Source: Nitrosomonas cryotolerans ATCC 49181 (GTDB lineage: Bacteria; Pseudomonadota; Gammaproteobacteria; Burkholderiales; Nitrosomonadaceae). From it: a DNA stretch of 64,000 bases. Below, piece by piece: positions 8,264-16,407 of the stretch. The notes under the pieces are model-generated. The model searched no databases, had not been told where the DNA came from, and saw only the letters and a program-made list of their open reading frames with translations. How positions within the stretch are numbered: the stretch's first letter is position 1; each line of letters starts with the position of its first letter. A program made the position numbers and the translations under genes. The stretch lies in assembly GCF_900143275.1 (NCBI RefSeq), contig NZ_FSRO01000001.1, forward strand, positions 2,436,116 through 2,500,115, written 5' to 3'.

Positions 8264-8350
8264 TGTACACACCAAAGCGGAAATAGATAGCGCAACAGGC
8301 TTCACGGCTATCCTGTGCGCATCACATTCGCAGCATTATGCCACCTGTTG

Positions 8351-9160
8351 CTATTGATCGCTTATGGGCGTAACCGGCACATCATCTGTCGGTGGAGCTA
8401 AATAGTGTGCAATGGCAATGAATTGTGCAACCGACAAATTTTCAGCACGCAATCCCGAATCAATTTCAAGTTTTGTGAAATCGGCGGGCTTTAAATAGTG
8501 GTGCAAGGTGTTGCGTAACGTTTTGCGTCTTTGCGAGAATGCGGCCGCCACTACCTGGGCAAAGAGCACCTCGTTTCCGCTCGTCATGACCGGCTGTCGG
8601 AATGGAAGCAAACGCACAATCGCTGATTCTACTTTGGGTACAGGATCAAAAGATTCGGGTGGAACAATAAAAACCTGCTCCATTTCAAAACGATATTGCA
8701 ACATGACTGAAAGCCGACCATATTCCGATGTACCGGGTTCAGCAACCATGCGCGCTACCACCTCTTTTTGCAGCATGAAATGCATATCAGCAATGAACTT
8801 TGAATACTGACTCAGATGGAAAAGGAGAGGTGTCGAAATATTGTAAGGCAAATTACCTACTACTCGCAGCTTGTTTCCCAAGAGAGAAAAATCAAATTTT
8901 AGGGCATCGGCTGAGTAAATGGTCAATCTATCCGGGAGAAATTCACTCTCTAACCTAGCAACAATATCACGATCCAGCTCTATCACATATAAGTGATCCA
9001 ATAATCGTAATAATGGCCGAGTCAATGCACCGAGCCCAGGACCAATTTCAACCAGTCGATCGCCTGGTTGTGGATAAATGGCATCGATAATATTCGATAT
9101 TATCTGTGTATCAACCAGAAAATTCTGGCCGAAACGTTTACGAGGGATATGGCGCGTCAT
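8351..9160 (-). CDS. rsmA: 16S rRNA dimethyladenosine transferase (A1518/A1519)
   Basis: RsmA (KsgA) dimethylates two adjacent adenines in the 3' hairpin of 16S rRNA during late 30S assembly using S-adenosylmethionine. The 269-aa protein has RKRFGQNFLVD at the start, the SAM motif EIGPGLGALT, acidic EL at the end of the next strand (YVIELDRDI), and the adenine-binding NLPYNIS motif. The C-terminal helical domain is complete (SQRRKTLRNTLHHYL). In most betaproteobacteria rsmA follows directly behind pdxA; here an oppositely oriented amoC and about 1.7 kb separate the two, so it probably needs its own promoter in the 9161-9300 region. Confidence 0.97.
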   Translation of the reverse strand: MTRHIPRKRFGQNFLVDTQIISNIIDAIYPQPGDRLVEIGPGLGALTRPLLRLLDHLYVIELDRDIVARLESEFLPDRLTIYSADALKFDFSLLGNKLRVVGNLPYNISTPLLFHLSQYSKFIADMHFMLQKEVVARMVAEPGTSEYGRLSVMLQYRFEMEQVFIVPPESFDPVPKVESAIVRLLPFRQPVMTSGNEVLFAQVVAAAFSQRRKTLRNTLHHYLKPADFTKLEIDSGLRAENLSVAQFIAIAHYLAPPTDDVPVTPISDQ

Positions 9161-9638
9161 TTGCTTAGATTCCGATTAAACTATCAATGCCGGATATTTC
9201 ACACCTGTCTAGCAAGTAGAGATTCTGTTACAGCCATACAGTCTACCACTGCTTGATCTCATCCTATAAAACTATCGTGCAGCTGGTCAGAAATCAGCGT
9301 AGTCGTAAAAAATAAGCAGCGTAACATGCGCCTGCGTTATACATCACCCCGCCCAAAAATCTGCCAAATTGAAAAACAACCAAGATTTATTGAAAAAATC
9401 TGACGCAAATCATGACAGTATGGGACTGTTTCTTAACACACCATTTATCCGTTTTTCACTATACAACCCATTAATTATTAACAAATAGATATGATAATAA
9501 TTTTAATTTTAGGCTATTTCGAGACAAGCTCAGTATGCAAGATACCTTTCAAAGGAACTTTCTTGAATAGAACAACTCAAATAAGTGTCTGTAAAAAAAC
9601 AGATAATTTTTATTGTTTGAGAAGAGAGGAAAATAGCC
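9161..9638. other. Intergenic space upstream of amoC and rsmA
   Basis: This AT-rich space holds the divergent promoters of rsmA (minus) and the amoC transcript (plus). Short frames exist but lack ribosome sites or recognisable content. Stretches such as TATACAACCCATTAATT near 9460 could be promoter elements, but I cannot assign them with confidence. Confidence 0.4.
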
Positions 9639-9668
9639 ATGAAAGTTTTAAAAACCAGTACTTGTTAA
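9639..9668 (+). CDS. Possible 9-codon leader peptide upstream of amoC
   Basis: A strong ribosome site (AGAGAGGAAAA at about 9625-9635) is followed seven bases later by ATG and the short frame MKVLKTSTC ending in TAA. A terminator-like hairpin follows 55 bp downstream, and amoC begins about 150 bp after the frame. This arrangement resembles an attenuation leader. The peptide has no run of a single regulatory amino acid, so classical amino-acid attenuation is not obvious. The frame is very short and could be chance; the good ribosome site is the only reason to list it. Confidence 0.3.
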   Translation: MKVLKTSTC

Positions 9669-9723
9669 GGGTTATTAAGTTCTTTAAATACTTTTAGCGA
9701 GTAACTGGGGTTGTCTTAAGTTT

Positions 9724-9757
9724 CGTCAGTCCAAAGAGATGGGCTGATGATTTTTTT
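9724..9757 (+). terminator. Intrinsic terminator in the amoC leader
   Basis: CGTCAGTCC pairs with GGGCTGATG (two G·U pairs) across an eight-base loop and is followed by A and seven T residues. It lies about 60 bp before the amoC start on the coding strand, so it would stop readthrough from upstream or act as an attenuator if transcription starts before it. Confidence 0.55.
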
Positions 9758-9817
9758 GTCTCTAATTCTTGAGTTTATTCATAAACTCTTGATTATTTGC
9801 AAAAAGGAACTGGTTTC

Positions 9818-10708
9818 ATGTTTTATACAATTAAAGCATCGGACCGGATGGAGGTCAGTGGTTTTATGTTTACAACTAAAGTGTTTACAAACAAAGTAGA
9901 TAATAAAGCATTGGATCGAACAGAGGTCAGCAGCACTACCTATGATATGTCAGAATGGTACGATTCCAAATATTATAAATTGGGTCTTCTCCCTATACTG
10001 GGAATAGCCATATTCTGGGTTTGGTTTCAGCGTACATACGCCTATTCGCATGGAATGGATTCAATGGAGCCCGAATTTGACCGAATCTGGTTGGGTCTCT
10101 GGCGTTTCCACATGGTACTTTGGCCTACTGTAGCCCTTGTCGTCTGGGGCTGGGTGTGGAAAACACGTGACAGTAAGGAACAGCTGGCCAGCCTGACGGT
10201 AAAACAGGAGATAAAGCGGTATTTTTATTTCCTCATGTGGTTAGGCACCTATCTGTTCGCTGTTTACTGGGGGTCAAGTTTCTTCACCGAACAGGATGCT
10301 TCATGGCACCAGGTGATCATTCGTGACACTAGTTTCACTCCCAGTCATATACCATTGTTCTACGGCGCATTTCCGATGTATATCATCATGGCCATAGCGA
10401 CCTATCTGTATGCAAACACACGATTGCCGCTATATGCAAAAGGCACCTCATTCCCCTTGGTAATGGCCATAGCAGGACCAGTGATGAGTCTGCCTAACGT
10501 CGGTTTGAACGAGTGGGGTCATGCCTTCTGGTTCATGGAAGAGCTCTTCAGCGCACCGTTACATTGGGGCTTCGTGGTACTGGCTTGGGCGGCTTTGTTT
10601 TCCGGTGGTGTTGCCATCCAAATCATAGCTCGTTTTTCCAATCTTTTGGATGTGCAATGGAATGGACAAAGCAGAGTCATCCTCGATGATGTTTTTAAAT
10701 CGCGATAG
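9818..10708 (+). CDS. amoC: Ammonia monooxygenase subunit C, solitary copy 1
   Basis: AmoC is an integral inner-membrane subunit of the copper enzyme that oxidises ammonia to hydroxylamine. The protein has about six membrane helices and keeps the D-x3-H-x12-H copper ligands (D160, H164, H177 with this start) in [20 protein letters not shown]. The core is very close to the second copy at 53340, up to [20 protein letters not shown]. No amoA or amoB is adjacent. The N-terminus is longer than in normal AmoC (296 versus about 270 aa) and contains an internal duplication (SDRMEVS and LDRTEVS). Two starts are possible: ATG 9818 with AAGGA, or ATG 9866 with a perfect GGAGGT ten bases upstream (280 aa). 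The stop codon is the first unit of an 8-bp tandem array. In N. europaea a solitary amoC acts in stress recovery. Confidence 0.95.
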   Translation: MFYTIKASDRMEVSGFMFTTKVFTNKVDNKALDRTEVSSTTYDMSEWYDSKYYKLGLLPILGIAIFWVWFQRTYAYSHGMDSMEPEFDRIWLGLWRFHMVLWPTVALVVWGWVWKTRDSKEQLASLTVKQEIKRYFYFLMWLGTYLFAVYWGSSFFTEQDASWHQVIIRDTSFTPSHIPLFYGAFPMYIIMAIATYLYANTRLPLYAKGTSFPLVMAIAGPVMSLPNVGLNEWGHAFWFMEELFSAPLHWGFVVLAWAALFSGGVAIQIIARFSNLLDVQWNGQSRVILDDVFKSR

Positions 10709-10837
10709 TAACGTAGTAACGTAGTAACGTAGTAACGTAGTAACGTAGTAACGTAGTAACGTAGTAACGTAGTAACGTAGTAACGTAGTAACGTAGTAAC
10801 GTAGTAACGTAGTAACGTAGTAACGTAGTAACGTAGT
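10706..10837. repeat. Tandem repeat of TAGTAACG, about 16.5 copies
   Basis: The octamer TAGTAACG repeats without error from the amoC stop codon (TAG at 10706-10708 is the first unit) for 132 bp, ending in a half unit. The plus strand has stop codons in every frame; the minus strand is open in every frame and would read as an eight-residue cycle RYYVTTLL. Perfect homogeneity suggests recent expansion or contraction by replication slippage. It lies between the convergent ends of amoC and pdxA. Confidence 0.97.
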
Positions 10838-10838
10838 T

Positions 10839-10867
10839 CTCCGCCCTCTGCCTCGCAGGGGGCGGAG
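10839..10867. terminator. GC-rich hairpin after the amoC repeat array
   Basis: CTCCGCCCTCTGC pairs with GCAGGGGGCGGAG (13 bp, one G·U pair) around a three-base CTC loop. It is strikingly GC-rich for this region and directly follows the tandem array, 51 bp before the pdxA stop. No U-tract follows, so it may protect the amoC mRNA 3' end or end transcription with Rho. Confidence 0.6.
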
Positions 10868-10918
10868 CTCGATATACGACAACATCAAAAGAAATCGCAG
10901 ATTAGCCAAAAATCTTTC

Positions 10919-11932
10919 TCATGAAATAGACATCGGCAGGTTCTTATTCACAGCTAATGTAATTGCCATTGAAATAGCCGCCAGCATGCTACCTGAATCT
11001 GCCCGGCCGGTTGCGGCCAGATCCAGCGCAGTCCCATGATCCACTGAAGTTCGAATAATCGGCAGCCCCAATGTGACATTGACACCTGTCCCAAAACTGG
11101 CATATTTAAGTACCGGCAAACCCTGATCATGATACATAGCAAAAATACAATCATAATTATTGAGTTGTAGCGGATTGAATAATGTATCAGCCGGCATAGG
11201 GCCAACAAGCTTCATCCCCTCTTGGCGCAATTTATTAAGCACCGGAATGATGATATCGATTTCTTCACGACCCAGATGACCTGACTCACCTGCATGTGGA
11301 TTCAATCCTGCCACAGCGATACAAGGATCAGCAATCATAAAGCGTTTAATCAGATCATGATAAATAATGCCTAACTGATTTTCCAATTTCTCAAAAGTAA
11401 TGGCTGTAGCAACTGTGTTAAGTGGCAAATGTGTGGTCGCTAATGCTACACGCATATTGCCTCCCACCAGCATCATGACTACTCGACTATCCGTTAATTG
11501 TGCTAAATATTCTGTATGTCCGGTAAAAGTAAAACCGGCATCATTGATAATGCCTTTATGTACCGGTGCGGTAACCAGTGCATCAAATTCACCGCTACAA
11601 CAGCCTTCAGTGGCATACTTAAGTGTTTCCAAAACATAGCGGGCATTTGCTGGATCCAGTTTACCCGGTTGTACGGGTTGGCTTAATGGAACATGTAATA
11701 TCTGTAGACTGCCGGCCTGATGTGGCATGACAGCGGAAGATTCAGCCTGAATCAAATCCAGAGGCAGCTGTAATGAACGGGCACGTGCCTGCAATAATTC
11801 GTGATCCGCAACGACTACTAAACGGCAAGGCAATGTTTGCTGTGCAATTTGCACACACAAATCAGGCCCGATTCCAGCCGGTTCGCCTGCAGTCAGAACA
11901 AGTGTAGGAATAGAATGGAGTTTTGTCATCAT
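10919..11932 (-). CDS. pdxA: 4-hydroxythreonine-4-phosphate dehydrogenase
   Basis: PdxA oxidises 4-phosphohydroxy-L-threonine, giving 3-amino-2-oxopropyl phosphate for pyridoxal phosphate synthesis (DXP-dependent route). The 337-aa product has the N-terminal [12 protein letters not shown] motif, [24 protein letters not shown] and [12 protein letters not shown]; the histidines in TGHTE, NPHAGE and YHDQG are the divalent-metal ligands of this family, and [12 protein letters not shown] near the end is also typical. It starts seven bases after the surA stop, so it is co-transcribed with lptD and surA. The usual downstream partner rsmA has been separated by the amoC insertion. Confidence 0.96.
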   Translation of the reverse strand: MMTKLHSIPTLVLTAGEPAGIGPDLCVQIAQQTLPCRLVVVADHELLQARARSLQLPLDLIQAESSAVMPHQAGSLQILHVPLSQPVQPGKLDPANARYVLETLKYATEGCCSGEFDALVTAPVHKGIINDAGFTFTGHTEYLAQLTDSRVVMMLVGGNMRVALATTHLPLNTVATAITFEKLENQLGIIYHDLIKRFMIADPCIAVAGLNPHAGESGHLGREEIDIIIPVLNKLRQEGMKLVGPMPADTLFNPLQLNNYDCIFAMYHDQGLPVLKYASFGTGVNVTLGLPIIRTSVDHGTALDLAATGRADSGSMLAAISMAITLAVNKNLPMSIS

Positions 11933-11939
11933 ATTTTGG

Positions 11940-13259
11940 TCAGTGATCTTCCATTCGATACTCTACATAGGCTTGATCGCGTAATTGCTGCAACCAATCC
12001 TGGATCACAACATCTGCTTTACGTGCGCGTATCGCCTGATGTGCAGTTTGTCGCTGTCGTTCAGTACTCACATCCTGAGTGCGACGCTCTATCACTTGAA
12101 TCAAGTGCCACCCGAAAGGAGATTCTACTGGTTCACTGATTTGCCCCGGCAACAATGCATTCATTGCTTGCTCAAACGCAGGAACCGTATCGCCCGGCGA
12201 AATCCAGCCCAGATCACCACCCGATGAGGCGCTAGCATCTTCAGAGTGAAGCTTCGCTATTTCTGAAAAACTGGCTCCATTATCAATACGCTTCTTAAGC
12301 TGAATGATCTGCTCCATCGCATCGCTTTTAGCAGTCAATTCGCTGACTTTTATCAGTATATGACGTGCATGAGTCTGATCGATAATAACAACAGGCACCT
12401 CCTGCGCACGTCGCTCAAGTAATTTAAAAATATGAAAGCCAGCTGGACTCTGAATGATTGGGGTTAATTCATCTGGTTGCAAAGGCGCCAGTAATTCAGC
12501 AAACTTTGGCCCCATCTGAGCAATCGGACGCCAGTCAAGTATACCGCCCTGCATGGCATCAGCGGCATCAGAAAATTCAGCGGTAACCTGTGCAAATTCA
12601 GCGCCTTCTTTTAGTCTTTCCAATGCCATTTCTGCACGTTCTCGCCTTTTTTCAATCTGAGCCGGGTCCATCCGTTCAGGAATGCGTATCAGAATATGGG
12701 CAATCCGGTATTCGTCATTATCAATAGCGGACGTTTCCTGCGTGCGGATAAAATTATCAACTTCTCTCTCCGTAATATTTACCTGTTTATTAATCTCACG
12801 CTCTTTCAGTCTGACCATGATCATTTCATCACGAACCTCTTGACGGAATCTACTGAAATCTATTTTGTCACGCTCAAGTACGTCATAAAACTCCTGTACA
12901 GATAATTTATTTTCCTCAGCGATCCGGTGAATCGTCTCATCGAGTTCACTCTCATTAATTGACAAGCCAACCTCTTTGGCACGTTGCAGCTGTATTCGCT
13001 TGACAACCACACTTTCAAGAATTTGATCCGCAAGTACAGCACGATCAGGCGGCTGCACACCCTGTTGTAGTAACTGATTGATACCCGCTTCAATGGCATC
13101 ATCTAATTCCCGCTGTGTAATCACCTCCTCGTTCACAACCGCTACAATCCGATCGATCGCAACCACACCACGAATGGCGTCTGCGTCTTGTGCAACAACG
13201 GTCGTCATTACTGACATGGTCATCAGAGCAAAAATATAGAAAAACAATTTCATATGCAT
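11940..13259 (-). CDS. surA: Periplasmic chaperone / peptidyl-prolyl isomerase SurA
   Basis: SurA escorts unfolded outer-membrane proteins, including LptD, through the periplasm. The start is set at the first ATG (13259; [10 protein letters not shown]), with a TTG twelve bases earlier and a second ATG at 13253 as alternatives. A signal peptide ends around VVAQDADA. Next come the SurA N-terminal domain ([22 protein letters not shown]) and two parvulin domains: [12 protein letters not shown] with [13 protein letters not shown], and [12 protein letters not shown] with [19 protein letters not shown]; a C-terminal helix follows ([19 protein letters not shown]). About 439 aa, typical length. It sits between lptD and pdxA in the conserved order. 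Confidence 0.96.
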   Translation of the reverse strand: MHMKLFFYIFALMTMSVMTTVVAQDADAIRGVVAIDRIVAVVNEEVITQRELDDAIEAGINQLLQQGVQPPDRAVLADQILESVVVKRIQLQRAKEVGLSINESELDETIHRIAEENKLSVQEFYDVLERDKIDFSRFRQEVRDEMIMVRLKEREINKQVNITEREVDNFIRTQETSAIDNDEYRIAHILIRIPERMDPAQIEKRRERAEMALERLKEGAEFAQVTAEFSDAADAMQGGILDWRPIAQMGPKFAELLAPLQPDELTPIIQSPAGFHIFKLLERRAQEVPVVIIDQTHARHILIKVSELTAKSDAMEQIIQLKKRIDNGASFSEIAKLHSEDASASSGGDLGWISPGDTVPAFEQAMNALLPGQISEPVESPFGWHLIQVIERRTQDVSTERQRQTAHQAIRARKADVVIQDWLQQLRDQAYVEYRMEDH

Positions 13260-13366
13260 AAATCTAATCAATAATCAAATAGCACGTTATGTGATCCATC
13301 AATAATAATTTGCCTTCATTGAATTCAATTAACTCAATCGATACAAACTTACCTTTGTTTTATTTA

Positions 13367-15577
13367 TTAATGAATACTGCTATAACCAGGAATATTTTGT
13401 TGTAGTACACGTAGTGGATTCGTGCCAATTTCCATCAAGCCATTTAACTCAAGCTGAACGAAAAATGCAGTAGATGTTTTTTGTGTAGCGGTAGTCAGTC
13501 TCTGTAGCACAACACGCAGTGCCCAGCAACAAGAACTGTACTCCAATCCAGCCAGTCCGGCCAGAATTTTATCATCCCGAAGAGAATAGTTAACACCCAC
13601 CACACCGTGCAAACCTCCGGATATCGGCCATTGCGTTGAAGCATCAACTTGTTCCAATACATCACGTGTAAAGCGATAACCCAGATTCACCACCTTACCT
13701 AATTCAGGCTGATAACTCAAACCAGTCCGTATTTTTTCGGTACGCAGTTCATTTTCATCAAGCTGTATATTCGTATCGGCACTGATTTCCGGTGTAAGAC
13801 GCCCTGAAAGAGCCGCAATAAAATCCGCACGCCCACTGGTTACCTGTGGCGAGTTCAATGTCACATCACGATCTATAAAACGAAACTGCTGACCGATTGC
13901 GATACGTAAGCGCTCAATACCCGTTCCTGGTTCAAGCAAACGGGATGTCAGTGCTAATGTAATCTGATTGGCATCATTAATGCGGTCACTACCGCTGAAT
14001 CGGTTTTCAGTCAGCATCTGTGCAAAACTGAAATCGGATTCAGCAGAATCAAAATTAGGTAATTGACTTTGGTCCTTAAAAGGCACGTAGACATAAAAAG
14101 CACGGGGTTCCAGGGTTTGAATAAATGTCTTGCCGCTAAGTGCTGTTTCGCGATCAAATACAACACCGCTATCCAGACTCAATATAGGAATAGTTCGATC
14201 TGTATTTTCACCTCTTAATTCAGTCGAAGAAGACAAATTATAACGCGTGTAGTGCAATCCGATCTTGGGTGTAAGGTAGCCGAATGCGTTACGTAAAGGC
14301 ACACTGACATTGGGAAATAATGTCAAGCGCTGACCATCCACCAGCGTTGGGTGAGAAAAATTCGTCCAACTACTATTGAAATCAAAATCAATGCCCGCTA
14401 CATTACGTTTAATTGCAGTCAAGGATAACTGTGGTAAACGTTTATAAGGGGAAATAATCAGCGCACGCGGGTCTTGAAGTGTCTGAAATCGTTGCACCAT
14501 CGCACTAAAACCAAGCACCCCACCCACACCAAGATCACCATGGTAGGATACAACGCCTTGCTGCAATAAGTTTGTTCGGCTGGTTTGCGCCAGATTATTA
14601 GCCAGATCTCTAAAAAAAAGATCATCTGAGACACTGTTGTAATTCAGGTTACTACTCCAGCCTTTACCCAGATACTGAGAATGCATGAATGAAATACCAT
14701 AACGAGTTTGATTCGTATCCAAGTCATCCGGCAAGACATCAGCCAGCACTTGCCCCATAAAGCTACTTCCCATATAGCGCAACTCGTTATTCACCATAAT
14801 GCCACGTTTAGTCATCAATCTCGGCGCAATAGTTGCATCAATATTTGGCGCAATATTCCAATAAAACGGTAGAGCCAGATCACCCCCGCTTCTAGCCGTA
14901 TTGCCAAAAATAGGTGCCAGCATGCCCGTTTTCCGCTTGCCATTGTATGAAAAGCTCATCCAGGGCAAATACAATATCGGTACATCCTTGAAGAGAACAC
15001 TGACATTACGGGCGGTACCAACCTCCTCATCGTTGTTAATTTCCAGATCATCGGCTCGTATATACCAATCATCATTACCCACTGGACAAGTAGTATAGCT
15101 ACCCTGTTTTAACCGATAATTATCATCTCCTTCAAATAACAGGATGCTACCTGTACCACGTCCACTCCCGTCTCTCATATAGTAGTTCGGTTGAGATAGA
15201 TAACCTGTCTCTGTTTCCAGATTTAACTGAAGATCCGTTCCTTCCAAAGTATCTTTAGCGCGTTCAAGGCGGACATGGCCTTCGGCCTCAGTATCTTCGG
15301 TATCCTGAAAGTATTTCATACGATCAGCTGAGATAGACTGATCCCCACGACGCAATTTCGCATCTCCTACAGCCTCTATTTCTTGTTTATAGTAACCATG
15401 GATACGATCAGCATCAATAAATATCGGCTTTTTCTGAGGTGTGGTGATCGGAGTTAGTGAATCCGACTCTTTTCCTGGCTCAGGCGATGATTCATCAGCA
15501 AATACATTTAATGAGATCAATAAAGAAACAAAAAGAAACGATGCAGATCGGAATAGTTGTGTTTTCATCATTAGCAT
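13367..15577 (-). CDS. lptD: LPS-assembly outer-membrane protein LptD
   Basis: LptD is the outer-membrane β-barrel that, with the lipoprotein LptE, inserts lipopolysaccharide into the outer leaflet. The 736-aa product starts with a signal peptide (to about LNVFADES), followed by the OstA/LptA-like jellyroll (KKPIFIDADRIHGYYKQEIEAVGDAKLRRGDQ in pieces) and the barrel domain (GTARNVSVLFKDVPILYLPWMSF, NNELRYMGSSFMGQ). It ends with an aromatic-rich C-terminal part containing a Cys pair (SSCCWALRVVLQR), where the inter-domain disulfides form. It is the first gene of the lptD-surA-pdxA operon; SurA is needed for its own folding. No gene lies immediately upstream. Confidence 0.96.
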   Translation of the reverse strand: MLMMKTQLFRSASFLFVSLLISLNVFADESSPEPGKESDSLTPITTPQKKPIFIDADRIHGYYKQEIEAVGDAKLRRGDQSISADRMKYFQDTEDTEAEGHVRLERAKDTLEGTDLQLNLETETGYLSQPNYYMRDGSGRGTGSILLFEGDDNYRLKQGSYTTCPVGNDDWYIRADDLEINNDEEVGTARNVSVLFKDVPILYLPWMSFSYNGKRKTGMLAPIFGNTARSGGDLALPFYWNIAPNIDATIAPRLMTKRGIMVNNELRYMGSSFMGQVLADVLPDDLDTNQTRYGISFMHSQYLGKGWSSNLNYNSVSDDLFFRDLANNLAQTSRTNLLQQGVVSYHGDLGVGGVLGFSAMVQRFQTLQDPRALIISPYKRLPQLSLTAIKRNVAGIDFDFNSSWTNFSHPTLVDGQRLTLFPNVSVPLRNAFGYLTPKIGLHYTRYNLSSSTELRGENTDRTIPILSLDSGVVFDRETALSGKTFIQTLEPRAFYVYVPFKDQSQLPNFDSAESDFSFAQMLTENRFSGSDRINDANQITLALTSRLLEPGTGIERLRIAIGQQFRFIDRDVTLNSPQVTSGRADFIAALSGRLTPEISADTNIQLDENELRTEKIRTGLSYQPELGKVVNLGYRFTRDVLEQVDASTQWPISGGLHGVVGVNYSLRDDKILAGLAGLEYSSCCWALRVVLQRLTTATQKTSTAFFVQLELNGLMEIGTNPLRVLQQNIPGYSSIH

Positions 15578-16407
15578 GTTAATTCTGGAAGCAAGGGGTC
15601 AATCCAAAAATATTATTCCCACGATTTCCAGTTTTATTATTCCGATTTTTGTCATTATTAGGCGTTTATCTAATTCAAGATTAGACGACGCACGAGCAAG
15701 AGAAATCACTGCCATCGTTTCAATTTTTGTTATCGCATAGATGATAGTAGTCCACCGACGCATTAACCCGTATTCGCTCCTCACATGTAGATTGGAATCC
15801 GACGGATTTTTAAAATGGTGGATACCTTCTCGAGAAAACACATTTGCAGGTACACATGATGAATACAGGCTATTGTACTATTTCTCTGCTCATATTTCAC
15901 ATTAAGACAATGCTTAAAGCACAAGAAAAAAATAGCTCCAAATTATCCATAAAAATATTGCATCTGGAATCCAGGTATATTATCTCAATATCATCCAGAC
16001 CACTATCGTTCATTTTTCGCTAAATACAATCAACTCAAAAGTGATATCCAACTGTTCTACAATGGATTTAATATCCTACTTTTCATTTCTGTACAAGTAC
16101 GACAAACTGGCCCAGTTAGAATGACTGCTGCGTAACAAGCAATATACTTTGCTAGAATACCGATAAGCCTGCCGCATTTTACTTGCCTCGCCGAGTTTAC
16201 AGATTAAAAACCGGCATTTTATAAAAACCAGAATAGTTTCCGGAAAAATCATATCGTCAAAATAATTGCCTATTTGTTAAACACATCCATTTAAATTGAG
16301 CAATGACCGCTTCGGATCGATTGCTGCCTGAATTGATTCGTTCGAGCCCTATCACACTGTAAAATCAAAATACATGAACCATGCTTCCTTAGCATTACTA
16401 TTTTTTT
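15578..16407. other. Long intergenic space, no gene recognised
   Basis: This 830-bp AT-rich stretch separates the divergent lptD and yoaA. A minus-strand frame at 15599-15841 (80 codons) has no recognisable content and no ribosome site that I can see. I see no RNA gene, strong inverted repeat or insertion element. It presumably holds the promoters of lptD and the helicase gene. Confidence 0.5.

Noticed and set aside
9491..9697. 68-codon frame in the amoC leader
   Set aside because: Low-complexity translation without ribosome site; the shorter frame inside at 9639 has the better initiation signal.
10706..10837. Array considered as a CRISPR
   Set aside because: The unit is eight bases with no spacers; it is a simple tandem repeat and no cas genes are present.
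10559..10909. Long minus-strand open frame crossing the octamer array and the end of amoC
   Set aside because: It is open only because the reverse complement of TAGTAACG has no stop in any frame; it has no ribosome site and overlaps amoC antisense.
15599..15841. 80-codon minus-strand frame upstream of lptD
   Set aside because: No recognisable family, no ribosome site, and AT-rich spacer composition.
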